This document shows positions 18,244-26,529 of a DNA stretch of 60,722 nt, one piece after another. The DNA is from an uncultured Lachnospiraceae bacterium (GTDB taxonomy: Bacteria > Bacillota > Clostridia > Lachnospirales > Lachnospiraceae), in contig CANQRR010000016.1 of assembly GCA_947626285.1 (NCBI GenBank), positions 1 to 60,722 of the forward strand, written 5' to 3'. A model generated the notes under the pieces. The model saw only the letters and a program-made list of their open reading frames with translations, did no database searches and was not told the DNA's origin. Within the stretch, counting starts at the first letter, position 1. Every line of letters begins with the position of its first letter. Position numbers and translations under genes: made by a program.

Positions 18244-19239
18244 TTAGACTCCCTCCAGAGTTGCCTCCGTGAAGTCGAGTGTTACGATAACCTCGCCGTC
18301 AGACTCAAACGTGAACTTCTTGTTTGTGTCGATGCAGAGTACCCAGAACATTTCATCTTCCGTGGCCTCCTGAGTGGTTGACGGCTTGCCAGTGTCTTTC
18401 TTGAATGAGAACGGCTTGCCGATATACTTCTCTGTGTCTTTGAACTTCATAACAAAGAAGTGACCGGTCTTAGGCGCTTTCGGCAAATCTGTCCATTCAT
18501 CTGATACGTTGTGGAATGTACCTTTTACCTTACCGTTTACGCCGTCCCACTCGATATTGACATCAGCGTCAAACAGGTCAGAAATCGGTTTGCTGCCATA
18601 CTGCGTTACCTGTTCTTCCTGACCGTATACCTCCATGCGTTCCTCGCCGGTTGCTACTTTCACAATGCCGCTCTTTGCAAGCGCATTGATGATCTCATTC
18701 ACTTTCGCCGCAACCGCAGAAACCTCAGACTCACCATCGTTGAGCAGCACGATCTCTGTAGGATCAACCTTTTCGCCGGTAACAGGAACATAGTCCTGAC
18801 CGTTCTTCGAGTATTCCAGACCGTTATCGCCGACACGCAGCTTTGCAACCACGTTCTCGCCGGAATCGCTTGTAACATATTCCTCTCCGACCGGCGCAGG
18901 CTCCGGGGGTTCCTCCGGGAGAACAGCGCCGCTCTTTGATACAGTGATGCTTACCCACGGCGTACCGAGCGTGTTGCCGCTCACTACACGGAACTCAATA
19001 GGAGTGTCCGTTTCGAGAAAGTCGTTTGGGATAATGCAGTAACCCTCAGCAAGATTTACCGTCTGCCGAACGCGGTCTTTGAAGAACTCAACCGCCTTTT
19101 CTCCCGGAACATCGGTGAAATCCTGATCCATGCTGATATGCAGTCCGAAGTAATTCACCGATCCGCTGATGGGAGTTGTCTTGTCGCTTGCCGCCCTTAC
19201 GACAGTGTTATTTTTGACCTCATACTCTAAGTATTTCAT
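18244..19239 (-). CDS. Tail protein with capsid-extension-like C-terminal domain
   Basis: 331 residues with its own GGGAGGA ribosome site. N-terminal part MKYLEYEVKNNTVVRAAS reads as a beta structure, and a Pro-rich linker (PPEPAPVG) lies near 112-122. The last 120 residues (ISDLFDADVNIEWDGVNGKV, TGHFFVMKF, VIVTLDFTEATLE) share a pattern with the capsid extension at 21389-21994 (VRDLIGSDVKV, SGHFFPFSL, VVTFNFTQATM). It follows the tail tube gene, so a second tail tube or tail decoration subunit is likely. Confidence 0.6.
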   Translation of the reverse strand: MKYLEYEVKNNTVVRAASDKTTPISGSVNYFGLHISMDQDFTDVPGEKAVEFFKDRVRQTVNLAEGYCIIPNDFLETDTPIEFRVVSGNTLGTPWVSITVSKSGAVLPEEPPEPAPVGEEYVTSDSGENVVAKLRVGDNGLEYSKNGQDYVPVTGEKVDPTEIVLLNDGESEVSAVAAKVNEIINALAKSGIVKVATGEERMEVYGQEEQVTQYGSKPISDLFDADVNIEWDGVNGKVKGTFHNVSDEWTDLPKAPKTGHFFVMKFKDTEKYIGKPFSFKKDTGKPSTTQEATEDEMFWVLCIDTNKKFTFESDGEVIVTLDFTEATLEGV

Positions 19240-19254
19240 GCTTTGTCCTCCCTC

Positions 19255-19653
19255 TTAGTCGCCGACATAGTGCATGGCTTCCTCGCCCTCGTCTGTGATC
19301 GAGAACGTCATTTCTCTTGCATTGTTGCTCTGGCCTGAGTTTGGATATACAGCCATCTTGCCCTGCCACTCCCAGATACCATCTTCGCCGTTCTCACCGA
19401 ACCACAACTGGTATGTGTTGAGCGAATCTGCCTCCTGCAACGCCAGAAGTTTCTCGTAGTCCGTTTTCTCGTACCACGCCTTAAACTCCAGATCGTTCAC
19501 ATCTTCGATGCCGTTTATGGTCCTTTTCTTCGTGTCGGACAGTGTTGTAACGTCAATCTTTTCCTTTGTACCTCCGAGGTCAGGGTACTCGGTAATGTCG
19601 AGCAGCTTTGTGCCGTCACACATCAGGAAAGTTTTGTTAGTACACTTTGCCAT
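19255..19653 (-). CDS. Major tail tube protein (phi13-like)
   Basis: 132 residues beginning MAKCTNKTFLMCDGTKLLDI. Hallmarks of the small siphophage tail tube family are the EKIDVTTLSD block, the KAWYEKTDYEKLLALQ segment and WQGKMAVYPNSGQSN. It polymerises around the tape measure to form the tail tube. It lies directly upstream of the other tail protein and the chaperones. Confidence 0.8.
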   Translation of the reverse strand: MAKCTNKTFLMCDGTKLLDITEYPDLGGTKEKIDVTTLSDTKKRTINGIEDVNDLEFKAWYEKTDYEKLLALQEADSLNTYQLWFGENGEDGIWEWQGKMAVYPNSGQSNNAREMTFSITDEGEEAMHYVGD

Positions 19654-19712
19654 TTTGATTACCTCCGTTTTTGTACCTTGCCCAGGGGTTGTTTGTGCCT
19701 TTGATATTAAAA

Positions 19713-19763
19713 CTACCGGCAGACGCTAGGCTTGCGCTTTTCGGGAGCTACCCTAGCCGGTAG
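19713..19763 (-). terminator. Terminator-like hairpin upstream of the tail tube gene
   Basis: Minus-strand CTACCGGC and GCCGGTAG close a long stem-loop with inner CTAGG/CCTAG pairing, followed by TTTTAATATC. It separates head-completion genes from the tail tube gene and may attenuate or process the late transcript. Confidence 0.6.
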
Positions 19764-19765
19764 GT

Positions 19766-20140
19766 TTAATCAGTTTCCAACTTCGTGAATCTGGTTATAA
19801 ACTGATTGATAGAAGAATCGCTCACATTGTTCTCAGGTTGAAAATAAGAACAGTTAAAACCGAGCGTTTCCACCATGATCTTTCTCGCTGCGTTCGCTAT
19901 ATTTCTCACATCGTTCGGCGATTTCTTGGAGTAGAAATGAATCTCATATGCAAGGTTCACACCCATTTCTGTGCCGGACAATGTTCTCAGCGCACCAGTG
20001 CCGTCTATCTGCCGGAAATACATATACGGAAACGTTGGCGGCGAGTCATTGTTCTTCTGGCTGCCGTCCATTCCCGAATACTGTTCCTGTAAGCTGTCGA
20101 GAAGTACCGTATAATAATGATTGGTGTTGTCCTTAATCAC
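19766..20140 (-). CDS. Tail terminator/completion protein
   Basis: 124 residues. The FPYMYFRQIDGTGALRTLSG and NLAYEIHFYSKKSPNDVRNI segments follow the pattern of tail-completion proteins lying just before tail tube genes. It overlaps the upstream HK97-gp10-like gene by 8 bases. Probable role: capping tail length and joining tail to head. Confidence 0.65.
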   Translation of the reverse strand: MIKDNTNHYYTVLLDSLQEQYSGMDGSQKNNDSPPTFPYMYFRQIDGTGALRTLSGTEMGVNLAYEIHFYSKKSPNDVRNIANAARKIMVETLGFNCSYFQPENNVSDSSINQFITRFTKLETD

Positions 20141-20639
20141 CGGAGAAAACCCCCTCTGCCAGTTTGTGAGCCTCTTTTCTCAGGTATTGCGCCGTTTCGT
20201 ACATGAACGGTCTTGACGGCATACCCTCTGTGAACCTCCACGTTCCATCATCAGCCGGATAGTACCAACCCTCTCTGCCGTCTTTCGTGGTAAAGATTGT
20301 CGCCCCTGAGTTATACGCCCATTTCATGATCGCAAGATACTCAGGACTTGGGTGCTTACTGTTCTGCCCTTTTACGCCAGTTCCAAACTCTATGTATTTG
20401 CAGTAACCTCCGGCTCTGATAATGCCAATGCCGTCCTCGTCACTCACATAGCCTACGATTGACGCTTGTGCTACTCCCGTGTCGATGGGAACCAAATCTC
20501 TCGCTTTCTCAATACCGAGGTTCGTAAGCAGATGCACCAACTGATCCACCTTATATTCAAGGCTCTTTTTGTACTTCTCCAATTCTGCGATTGCCGCATC
20601 AATGCTTTTCGGATCAAGCGCATTGACCTTTATTTTCAT
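20133..20639 (-). CDS. HK97 gp10-like head-tail joining protein
   Basis: 168 residues. Start MKIKVNALDPKSIDAAIAEL at 20639 is preferred to an upstream extension because GGCGGAGAT precedes it. LVPIDTGVAQASIVG and KYIEFGTGVKGQ are the core motifs of the gp10-like family, and PSRPFMYETAQYL lies at the end. It overlaps both neighbours, a typical head-completion operon. Confidence 0.85.
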   Translation of the reverse strand: MKIKVNALDPKSIDAAIAELEKYKKSLEYKVDQLVHLLTNLGIEKARDLVPIDTGVAQASIVGYVSDEDGIGIIRAGGYCKYIEFGTGVKGQNSKHPSPEYLAIMKWAYNSGATIFTTKDGREGWYYPADDGTWRFTEGMPSRPFMYETAQYLRKEAHKLAEGVFSGD

Positions 20640-21034
20640 ATCTCCGCCCCCGCAATCTTCTTGATCGCCCACACGTTTTGAACAAGACCAAGTTGCGGAC
20701 AAACGCATACATAATCAGGCTCCGTATCTGTTGTTCCGTCCTCTTTGATAACCGGTACTACGTCAATGAACAGTCTGGAATACTCGTTTATCGGCAGCCG
20801 CTTTACTGTCGAAATCGACTTGTCGTAAACTATATCCCTGCCGAATGGGGAGTCCGCAGCGTTACCCATGTTCGGACCGATCCTCGCTCTCGCCATGACA
20901 GGATTGGAATAGGTAATGATCTTCTCCCCGGTCTTTTCGCCGTTCTCGTCAAGTTCGTCCTTTTTACCCTCGAATGTCTGATACCAGAACGTCACTTGGT
21001 TCTCTTCCAGATCGTTAAACATCGTATTTGCCAT
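20636..21034 (-). CDS. Head closure protein
   Basis: 132 residues from MANTMFNDLEEN. Beta-rich, with MARARIGPNMGNAADSPFG and YVCVCPQLGLVQNVWAIKK. Gene order portal-capsid-connector-this-gp10 is that of stopper/head-closure proteins. Ribosome site weak (GCGGA), and the frame is open to 21118 within the upstream gene. Confidence 0.6.
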   Translation of the reverse strand: MANTMFNDLEENQVTFWYQTFEGKKDELDENGEKTGEKIITYSNPVMARARIGPNMGNAADSPFGRDIVYDKSISTVKRLPINEYSRLFIDVVPVIKEDGTTDTEPDYVCVCPQLGLVQNVWAIKKIAGAEI

Positions 21035-21045
21035 ATTCCGCACCC

Positions 21046-21375
21046 CTACAAGATGTATGTCTTTGGCGGTATGCTGCTCAGTGCGACTTCCACGGTCTTT
21101 TGACCGCTTTCTCCCCACGACCGGCTTACCCCTAACTCAGAAAAGGAAACAAGACCGCCCCTTTGTTCTGAGGAAACCATCGCTTTCGCCAGTTCGTAAA
21201 TCTCCATCTCGTACCGGTCATAGAACCTCTGCAATTCTTCCTCTGTCGGAACATCATCTTCTAACCAGAAGTGATGATTGGCGGCTTTTTTCTGAGCCTG
21301 CAAAACAAGGAGTGCTATGTCGTTATCATCGAGAGAATCGTTTTTGATTATTTTTTTTGCGATGCTAACGTCCAT
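21046..21375 (-). CDS. Head-tail connector protein
   Basis: 109 residues beginning MDVSIAKKIIKNDSLDDNDI. Helical, with LLVLQAQKKAANHHFW and FYDRYEMEIYELAKAM as in gp6/gp15-type connectors that sit under the portal. The ATG at 21375 has better spacing to AAGGAG than the in-frame GTG at 21381. Confidence 0.65.
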   Translation of the reverse strand: MDVSIAKKIIKNDSLDDNDIALLVLQAQKKAANHHFWLEDDVPTEEELQRFYDRYEMEIYELAKAMVSSEQRGGLVSFSELGVSRSWGESGQKTVEVALSSIPPKTYIL

Positions 21376-21388
21376 AGTCACTCACTCC

Positions 21389-21994
21389 TTATTTCTGCTG
21401 ATCCAAATACTGCTGCACGACATCGGCTTTCTTTGTCGCCGTGATCTTATAGCCGTTCTGTGCCGCAAGCGAACGTATCTCCGCCACGGTCATATCGGTA
21501 AGATCGTCCTGTGTCAGCTTTGTTTCTGTGCTTTCTTCTCCCTGAACAGGTTCCTCCACAATCGGCGCTGCCGCCGGTTCTGAAATCGCCTTTACCGGTT
21601 CACTTACGCTTGTAAGCTGCGCTTTCGGTTTCATGGTTGCCTGTGTGAAGTTGAAAGTAACAACGCTTTCTCCGTCCACTTCAACCTCAAACGTGTCTGA
21701 GTTCTCAACCCTGAATACGTTGTCTTTCTCCCACTCGATCTCGGTCTTTGAGGCTTTACCGTTCTTTTTGAAAGTCATTGTCGATCCAGCCTTTGTCAGA
21801 GAGAACGGGAAGAAATGCCCGCTCTGCTCTGACACATTACTACTGAACTGCTCATAACCCTCAACGTATGGGAATGTTCCAACAACGCTACCGTCAGCAA
21901 GCACTTTCACATCGGAACCGATCAGGTCCCTTACGGACTTACCGTACAAGTTCTGACTTGCCGTAGGAATTGTTAAGATGTCAGAACTCAGTCT
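21389..21994 (-). CDS. C-terminal capsid extension (Ig-like plus SAP-like domain), reached by -1 frameshift
   Basis: Open frame of 201 codons that enters the end of the capsid gene at CCCAAAA. A TTG at 21949 could start it, but I see no ribosome site. Residues after the slip read RLSSDILTIPTASQN, then a beta domain (SVRDLIGSDVKVLADG, SGHFFPFSL, VVTFNFTQATM), an Ala/Pro/Glu linker and a 40-residue helical end (LTDMTVAEIRSLAAQNGYKI) resembling a SAP/HeH motif. Fusion to the capsid would give about 522 residues, displayed on part of the capsomers. The beta domain recurs at the end of the tail protein at 18244-19239. Confidence 0.75.
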   Translation of the reverse strand, partial: RLSSDILTIPTASQNLYGKSVRDLIGSDVKVLADGSVVGTFPYVEGYEQFSSNVSEQSGHFFPFSLTKAGSTMTFKKNGKASKTEIEWEKDNVFRVENSDTFEVEVDGESVVTFNFTQATMKPKAQLTSVSEPVKAISEPAAAPIVEEPVQGEESTETKLTQDDLTDMTVAEIRSLAAQNGYKITATKKADVVQQYLDQQK

Positions 21995-22956
21995 TTTGGG
22001 GCCGAGATTGTGGACGGCATATCGGCTGAAATGTTCTTAAATTTCGCGCTCATCCACTCCGGCCCATGATCCAGACCTACCTGACCGAAAATCTGGTATG
22101 TTTCGCCCGCGCCGGTCTTGGACAACGGCTCCAAGAAGAAATTGCCCTTGCCGGGTACAGGCTGAAATACAGGTGCCATGATCGCAGGATCGAACAGTAC
22201 CGCCGTCTGTTTCGGCAGAGAATCAAGCAGCGTTACCGCTACCACGCCGAGAGGCGTTACAACCGTCATGAGGTTCAGACCGTTAATCTCACGGCCCATA
22301 GGAACGATTGTGTAGTTGTTCTTACCGGCATCGTAGTTGAGCTGCAGCAGAGTTGTCGCGTCAACGCCAAGCACGATATTGTCCGTCTTAGCACCCTGAT
22401 CGTGAATACTCTTCAAACCCTCTGCGACAAGCCAGTACGTCAGCGGTTTGCCGTCAACGTCAAGTTCGTTGGTTGTGATCGCCGTCAGCAGACCTCTTGA
22501 CTTGTTCGCCTCGGCGTCAGAAGTTGCTTTCTGATACTCGCCGTTCAGGAACGTGTACTCGATGTCCAGTGCGATCTTCGCCATTCTCCGTGATACCTGG
22601 AAAGCCAGTTCGTCCATAGGGTTCGGCTGCTGCCCCGCTACGTTGATGCCCTGCAGAGTACCCATGTTGCTCTGCTTAGCGTAGGAAACAGATACGCTCT
22701 TGTGGAAAATCTGCGTTACGTTGGTAAGCTGCTTTCTGGTTGTCACTTCGGGATCGGGTGCTTTCAGAGATGCCGTCTCTGATACTTCGGGCTGCTCACC
22801 CTTTTCAGTGTCGTAATACTGCCCGCAAGCAAACTCTACATGATTGGTACTAAGAGGTCTTGCACCAATCATCGTAGAAAACGGTACGGCCTGCTGTCCT
22901 TTGTTGAACAACATTCCGCTAAAGTTGGGTGTTGCGAAAGATGTTGCTACTGCCAT
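21988..22956 (-). CDS. Major capsid protein
   Basis: 322 residues: MAVATSFATPNFSGMLFNKG at the start, DELAFQVSRRMAKIALDIEY with an HK97-fold spine helix, and LMTVVTPLGVVAVTLLDSLP plus ETYQIFGQVGLDHGPEWM in the axial domain. The DUF4355 scaffold gene precedes it, as usual. The last codons contain a slippery CCCAAAA, so a minority of chains should carry the extension at 21389-21994. Confidence 0.9.
   Translation of the reverse strand: MAVATSFATPNFSGMLFNKGQQAVPFSTMIGARPLSTNHVEFACGQYYDTEKGEQPEVSETASLKAPDPEVTTRKQLTNVTQIFHKSVSVSYAKQSNMGTLQGINVAGQQPNPMDELAFQVSRRMAKIALDIEYTFLNGEYQKATSDAEANKSRGLLTAITTNELDVDGKPLTYWLVAEGLKSIHDQGAKTDNIVLGVDATTLLQLNYDAGKNNYTIVPMGREINGLNLMTVVTPLGVVAVTLLDSLPKQTAVLFDPAIMAPVFQPVPGKGNFFLEPLSKTGAGETYQIFGQVGLDHGPEWMSAKFKNISADMPSTISAPKD
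21994..22000 (-). other. Programmed -1 frameshift site CCCAAAA at end of capsid gene
   Basis: In frame as C-CCA-AAA followed by GAC-TGA. A -1 slip gives AGA-CTG-AGT and stays open for 201 codons. X-XXY-YYZ heptamers with capsid-Ig fusions are known in other phages. A pairing partner downstream was not modelled. Confidence 0.75.
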
Positions 22957-22977
22957 TTTGGTTTACCTCCTTTTAGA

Positions 22978-23685
22978 TTAGACGGGAGCCACCTTATTCG
23001 CCTCCGCCTGTTGTAAAATTGCAAGCGCCGCCGCCTGTGGATCGTTGGCGCTGATTGCATCGTTGAACTGTTTCGTGTAGTCAACCTGTGAATCATTACC
23101 AGACTGCGGTGTAGGCATCTGAGCCGCATACTGCGCTCTCAGTTCCTTGTCTTTCTTCTCGTCATGGTCTTTCATAAATGCCGCCAGATTACTCGTGACC
23201 TTTGCCATGTCACCCTCAACCTCGGCCGTTGCCGTTTCTCTTGCCAGTTCAGAACCCATACCGAAACTCTTATAGCGCTCTGACGCCTCTGTTACAGACT
23301 TGAATTTTTCAAGCTCTTTCACATACTCGTCATGCTGCGCTTTCTGCTCTGCCTCAGCCTCCGCCTGTTGTTCCTCCGCCGTCTGCTTTGCCCTTAACTG
23401 CTTTCTCAGATTTCCCTCGGAAGTACAAAGTTTGTCATTGTCGGCTTTCAGCTTTGCGACAGTCGCGTTAAGCTGAGCGATCTGGGCGATCATGGACTCC
23501 ATAGAGTTCTCAGCGTGGTTGTCGTCTGGCTCATTCGGCTTGTCTTTCTTCGGTTCGGGATCGTCTTTCTTTTCCTCGCCGCCGCCCGCCTGATCGTCTG
23601 TCGCGGGTTTCTCCGCGAAAAACTGGAGATTGAAAGGCAGCCTCTCCGTTGACTCAGTAATCTTTCTTGCATCGTTGATCTTCAT
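22978..23685 (-). CDS. Scaffold protein (DUF4355-like)
   Basis: 235 residues, acidic/basic and largely coiled-coil. It begins with a FNLQFFAEKP motif, continues with a Gly/Glu/Lys/Pro-rich linker, a long helix (SMIAQIAQLNATVAKLKADN) and ends QAAALAILQQAEANKVAPV. It is the scaffold that guides capsid shell assembly and is removed later. It sits directly before the capsid gene. Confidence 0.85.
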   Translation of the reverse strand: MKINDARKITESTERLPFNLQFFAEKPATDDQAGGGEEKKDDPEPKKDKPNEPDDNHAENSMESMIAQIAQLNATVAKLKADNDKLCTSEGNLRKQLRAKQTAEEQQAEAEAEQKAQHDEYVKELEKFKSVTEASERYKSFGMGSELARETATAEVEGDMAKVTSNLAAFMKDHDEKKDKELRAQYAAQMPTPQSGNDSQVDYTKQFNDAISANDPQAAALAILQQAEANKVAPV

Positions 23686-23831
23686 AGTTACCTACCTTTC
23701 TGCGTTTACGGTTCTCTCCGTGTTGATGTTTGCGTTTTTTTCTCTTGCGTCTCTGCAAGGCTTCCTTTTGCGTGATTTGTAAGGCTTTCTCTAGCCTTGT
23801 TATTTCAAGGACAAAATGCCCGAACAACCAG

Positions 23832-23884
23832 AAAAAAGAGCCGGACCGTGAGGTTTTCCCCACATATCCGGCTCAATGGCTCTA
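23832..23884 (-). repeat. Hairpin repeat of the AGAGCC-TGAGCCGG family (copy 2)
   Basis: On the minus strand AGAGCCATTGAGCCGGA is followed, after 22 bases, by TCCGGCTC and TTTTTT. This copy has a real T run and probably terminates part of the transcript between the histone-like gene and the scaffold. Confidence 0.65.
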
Positions 23885-23895
23885 ACTGTATGCAG

Positions 23896-24036
23896 TTATT
23901 TCTTCTTTGCAGCCGCCTTTTTCGCCGGTGCTTTCTTCGCCGGTGCTTTTGCGGACGCTTTTTTCGCGGGCGCTTTCTTCTGCGCCGCTTTCTTCTTTTC
24001 CTCGTCCTCTTTCTTTTTCTTCTCTGCAGCAGTCAT
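23896..24036 (-). CDS. 46-residue histone H1-like Lys/Ala/Pro-rich protein
   Basis: Starts MTAAEKKKKEDEEKKKAAQK and continues with four KAPAKKA-type repeats. There is a strong ribosome site (AGGAGGGG). Such tails bind nucleic acid without sequence preference. Lying between the minor head gene and the scaffold, it could be packaged in the head or condense DNA during packaging. No homologue is assigned, and the function is inferred from composition. Confidence 0.7.
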   Translation of the reverse strand: MTAAEKKKKEDEEKKKAAQKKAPAKKASAKAPAKKAPAKKAAAKKK

Positions 24037-24057
24037 GTCGTTCCCCTCCTTTCTGTC

Positions 24058-24711
24058 TTAAAGTTCTACGCATCGGCAGCCGATGATCTCGCTTATCGGC
24101 GCTCCCATGCTATCGTCAAGCGGAAACATCATTTTGTAACCGCCAACAATGAACGGTTCATTTATCGGTACAGTCTGCCCGTCTGCTTTGATGTGGCTAT
24201 TCCGTACCCTCTCGTCCCTCATGCTCTCCCATGTGTGGGTTGCCTGAGTTTCGGCAAGCTGCTTATGATTGAGGTAGTTGTATATCCAGTTTGTTTCATT
24301 CAGCGCTATCTCGTTCGCCCGTTCATCGGTGAACATTCTGAGAACGCTCTTTGGTATATCTTCCTCTTTTACCCTGATCCCCAACTGGATCGCCGTCTGG
24401 TATTCCTGATTTCCCTTTGCCTTGTATACCGCCCGCTCTGTCGCCTCTTGGATATAGCCGGAAAAGCGGTGTGCTTTTTCCAGTACCTCATGATCGTATG
24501 ATTCTGCCATCGCTATATACAGGTCCATGAGTTCTTCGCGGTAGTCCGTACTGGTCTTTTCGTGCATGAAAACGCCGGACATTAAAGCAAGCAACTGGTT
24601 TCTCAGAAATCTCATGATCTCTTTTGCGAATTTATCTGCGGTCTTTATACGGCGCAGCTTATCGTGTTGTAACAAATTCATTTCATCAAAGTAAGCTGTC
24701 GTGTTATACAT
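24058..24711 (-). CDS. Minor head protein (SPP1 gp7/Mu F-like)
   Basis: 217 residues. The N-terminal two thirds are helical. The end has RVRNSHIKADGQTVPINEPF and GCRCVEL, the conserved tail of the phage minor-head (Mu F) domain. It follows the portal with a 9-base gap and probably sits inside the procapsid at the portal. Confidence 0.8.
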   Translation of the reverse strand: MYNTTAYFDEMNLLQHDKLRRIKTADKFAKEIMRFLRNQLLALMSGVFMHEKTSTDYREELMDLYIAMAESYDHEVLEKAHRFSGYIQEATERAVYKAKGNQEYQTAIQLGIRVKEEDIPKSVLRMFTDERANEIALNETNWIYNYLNHKQLAETQATHTWESMRDERVRNSHIKADGQTVPINEPFIVGGYKMMFPLDDSMGAPISEIIGCRCVEL

Positions 24712-24720
24712 AAGCGCCGC

Positions 24721-26292
24721 CTATTCTTCCACACCGGCTACCTTACTCGGCTGCATAGATTCTTCTGTCTTGTCCTTTTTCTCGTTGTTCTCGCCGCCGT
24801 TGCCCTCATCGTCCTTATAGGCGTTCGGGTTGTTCGGCATATTGTTCTGAGCAGCCGGCGCTGGTGTATCTTGCGCAAGTTTCTTCTGTATCTTGGTAAT
24901 GATGTCCTTAGAGTCACACCACGCTTGCTGAGAGTCCGTGAACATTCCGACCGTATTGAAAGCGGTAAGTCCGTCTACACCGGCATTTATCAGCGATACA
25001 AGAGAGTTGGTCTTTGACACGAGATCGTATGTCTTTGTCCGGCAGAAACGTATCTCTATGTCGGACAGTTCGATGTCTTTCAGTCCCTCATACGGTCTTT
25101 TGTCAGCCTTGATGATCTCCGTGGCGATCTCGATAATCTTCATCTCAGGCTCTATGAACAACTGCTCAACCGTCTTTGCGAATATCTCCAGACATTGCCA
25201 ACCGTTCGATAACTGCATCGCCCCGGTTGTCGAGCCGCCGCTTGCCTCTTTCCATGACGGAGTTGCGGTGATCTGCTCTATCTGAGAGAGCAAGTGGTCT
25301 ACGAGATGCTGTATCTGTGTCTGATCCAACGTCTGAGCAAGGTAGGCGATCTTCGCCTCCTTGCCGTCACCGTTGCTTTTCGTCATGATAACGCCGTCAC
25401 CATCGACAAGGTTTTTCTTTCCCTCGCCGTCTACCTGGCAGTTGTGCATCCACAATAGGCTCTGAACGTGCTGAATGATGTCGTTTACCCGGTCTGAGTC
25501 AATGATGTTTATGGTATCAAGGATCGGCATTACTTTCTCGAAGATACCCATTCTGTCATTAAGGGTAAACTCCACAATCGGGATCACGCCGAGTACGTTC
25601 GGTGTGATATTCTCAACCTTTTCTATCGTTAAACTGTCATAGTTCGATTTTGCATCTATGGAAAAACACAGTTTGTCAGAGTACGCTGTCAGACTGATTG
25701 TTCCATCGTTGTGTATCGAATATGTGCAAGCCAGTTTCGGCTCTCTGTATGCGTCATTGGAGTATACTACAAAGGTTGTCATAGGGTTTGGAACTATAAT
25801 TTCAAACGGGGAATACCGCTTTTTGTTCCTGTTCGGCAGCACACCCTGATACCCTACGCCGCATATGAACAGGTTTCTCGCAAGTTCGATGTCCTTTGTT
25901 CCCTTTGCCTGTTCCTGCATCATCTTGTTAAGCATGGAGATTTTCAGATCGTCCTTTTCGCCCTGTTCCTTTTCTTTCCCTACCTCCACTTTCGCTCTCT
26001 GTACAATCGTGATCGGGTTTGAAAAGCAGTACCCTACATGAGTATCAACTATCTGTGATGCCCTGTTCTCAACTACTTTCGTGTTGATCTCAGAACGAAT
26101 TTTCTTTTCTCTCGCAAGAATAGGCTGATCGCCGCGCTCATAGTTAAAAAGATAAATTTCGGACATTACGTTCGTCTGATGCTCAGTGAACGCCTTAGAG
26201 ACAACTGCTTTGATATTCTTTTTTGTGATTTCCTTTTCATCGGTCATTAACCGAGTTCTGCCGATCTGGTATTTTTCATAGTTGGCATACAT
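24721..26292 (-). CDS. Portal protein (SPP1 gp6-like)
   Basis: 523 residues from the ATG at 26292, chosen for GGAGAG at proper spacing. An earlier in-frame ATG at 26310 has none. Features: IVDTHVGYCFSNPIT, GVGYQGVLPNRNKK, SGGSTTGAMQLSNGWQCLEI and a long acidic C-terminus. The dodecameric portal is the DNA entry channel and binding site for terminase and connector. Unusually, the large terminase gene is 7.6 kb upstream, separated by the tRNA block. Confidence 0.9.
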   Translation of the reverse strand: MYANYEKYQIGRTRLMTDEKEITKKNIKAVVSKAFTEHQTNVMSEIYLFNYERGDQPILAREKKIRSEINTKVVENRASQIVDTHVGYCFSNPITIVQRAKVEVGKEKEQGEKDDLKISMLNKMMQEQAKGTKDIELARNLFICGVGYQGVLPNRNKKRYSPFEIIVPNPMTTFVVYSNDAYREPKLACTYSIHNDGTISLTAYSDKLCFSIDAKSNYDSLTIEKVENITPNVLGVIPIVEFTLNDRMGIFEKVMPILDTINIIDSDRVNDIIQHVQSLLWMHNCQVDGEGKKNLVDGDGVIMTKSNGDGKEAKIAYLAQTLDQTQIQHLVDHLLSQIEQITATPSWKEASGGSTTGAMQLSNGWQCLEIFAKTVEQLFIEPEMKIIEIATEIIKADKRPYEGLKDIELSDIEIRFCRTKTYDLVSKTNSLVSLINAGVDGLTAFNTVGMFTDSQQAWCDSKDIITKIQKKLAQDTPAPAAQNNMPNNPNAYKDDEGNGGENNEKKDKTEESMQPSKVAGVEE

Positions 26293-26310
26293 GGTTGTCT
26301 CTCCAAACAT

Positions 26311-26360
26311 AAAAGAGCCGGGGAGTGATTATCTCACTCTTTCCCGGCTCAATGGCTCTC
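26311..26360 (-). repeat. Hairpin repeat of the AGAGCC-TGAGCCGG family (copy 3)
   Basis: Minus strand AGAGCCATTGAGCCGGG, an inner AGAGTGA/TCACTC stem, then CCCGGCTCTTTTATG. The best formed copy, with nested stems and a T run. It overlaps the stop codon of the small zinc-finger gene and precedes the portal gene by 18 bases. Confidence 0.7.
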
Positions 26361-26507
26361 GTCTAATTGAATTTCTATCGTTTCCTTGCAACCACGGCAC
26401 TTGATTGATATTTTTCCCTTTGCCCCCGGCTGCTTTCTGAATAGCAATTTCTGTCTGCCTTGCCTGTAGCAGTTCGGGCAGAATACATCAACCGTCTTTT
26501 TGTCCAT
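26349..26507 (-). CDS. 52-residue zinc-finger protein (Com-like)
   Basis: Begins MDKKTVDVFCPNCYRQGRQK and has a second pair CRGC near residue 38, giving a CxxC-CxxC zinc ribbon similar to the small Mu Com-type proteins often found just before portal genes. Basic in the middle (RKQPGAKGK). It may regulate translation or bind nucleic acid. Family placement is tentative. Confidence 0.65.
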   Translation of the reverse strand: MDKKTVDVFCPNCYRQGRQKLLFRKQPGAKGKISIKCRGCKETIEIQLDESH

Positions 26508-26529
26508 GCGTACTAACCCTTTTCGATAA

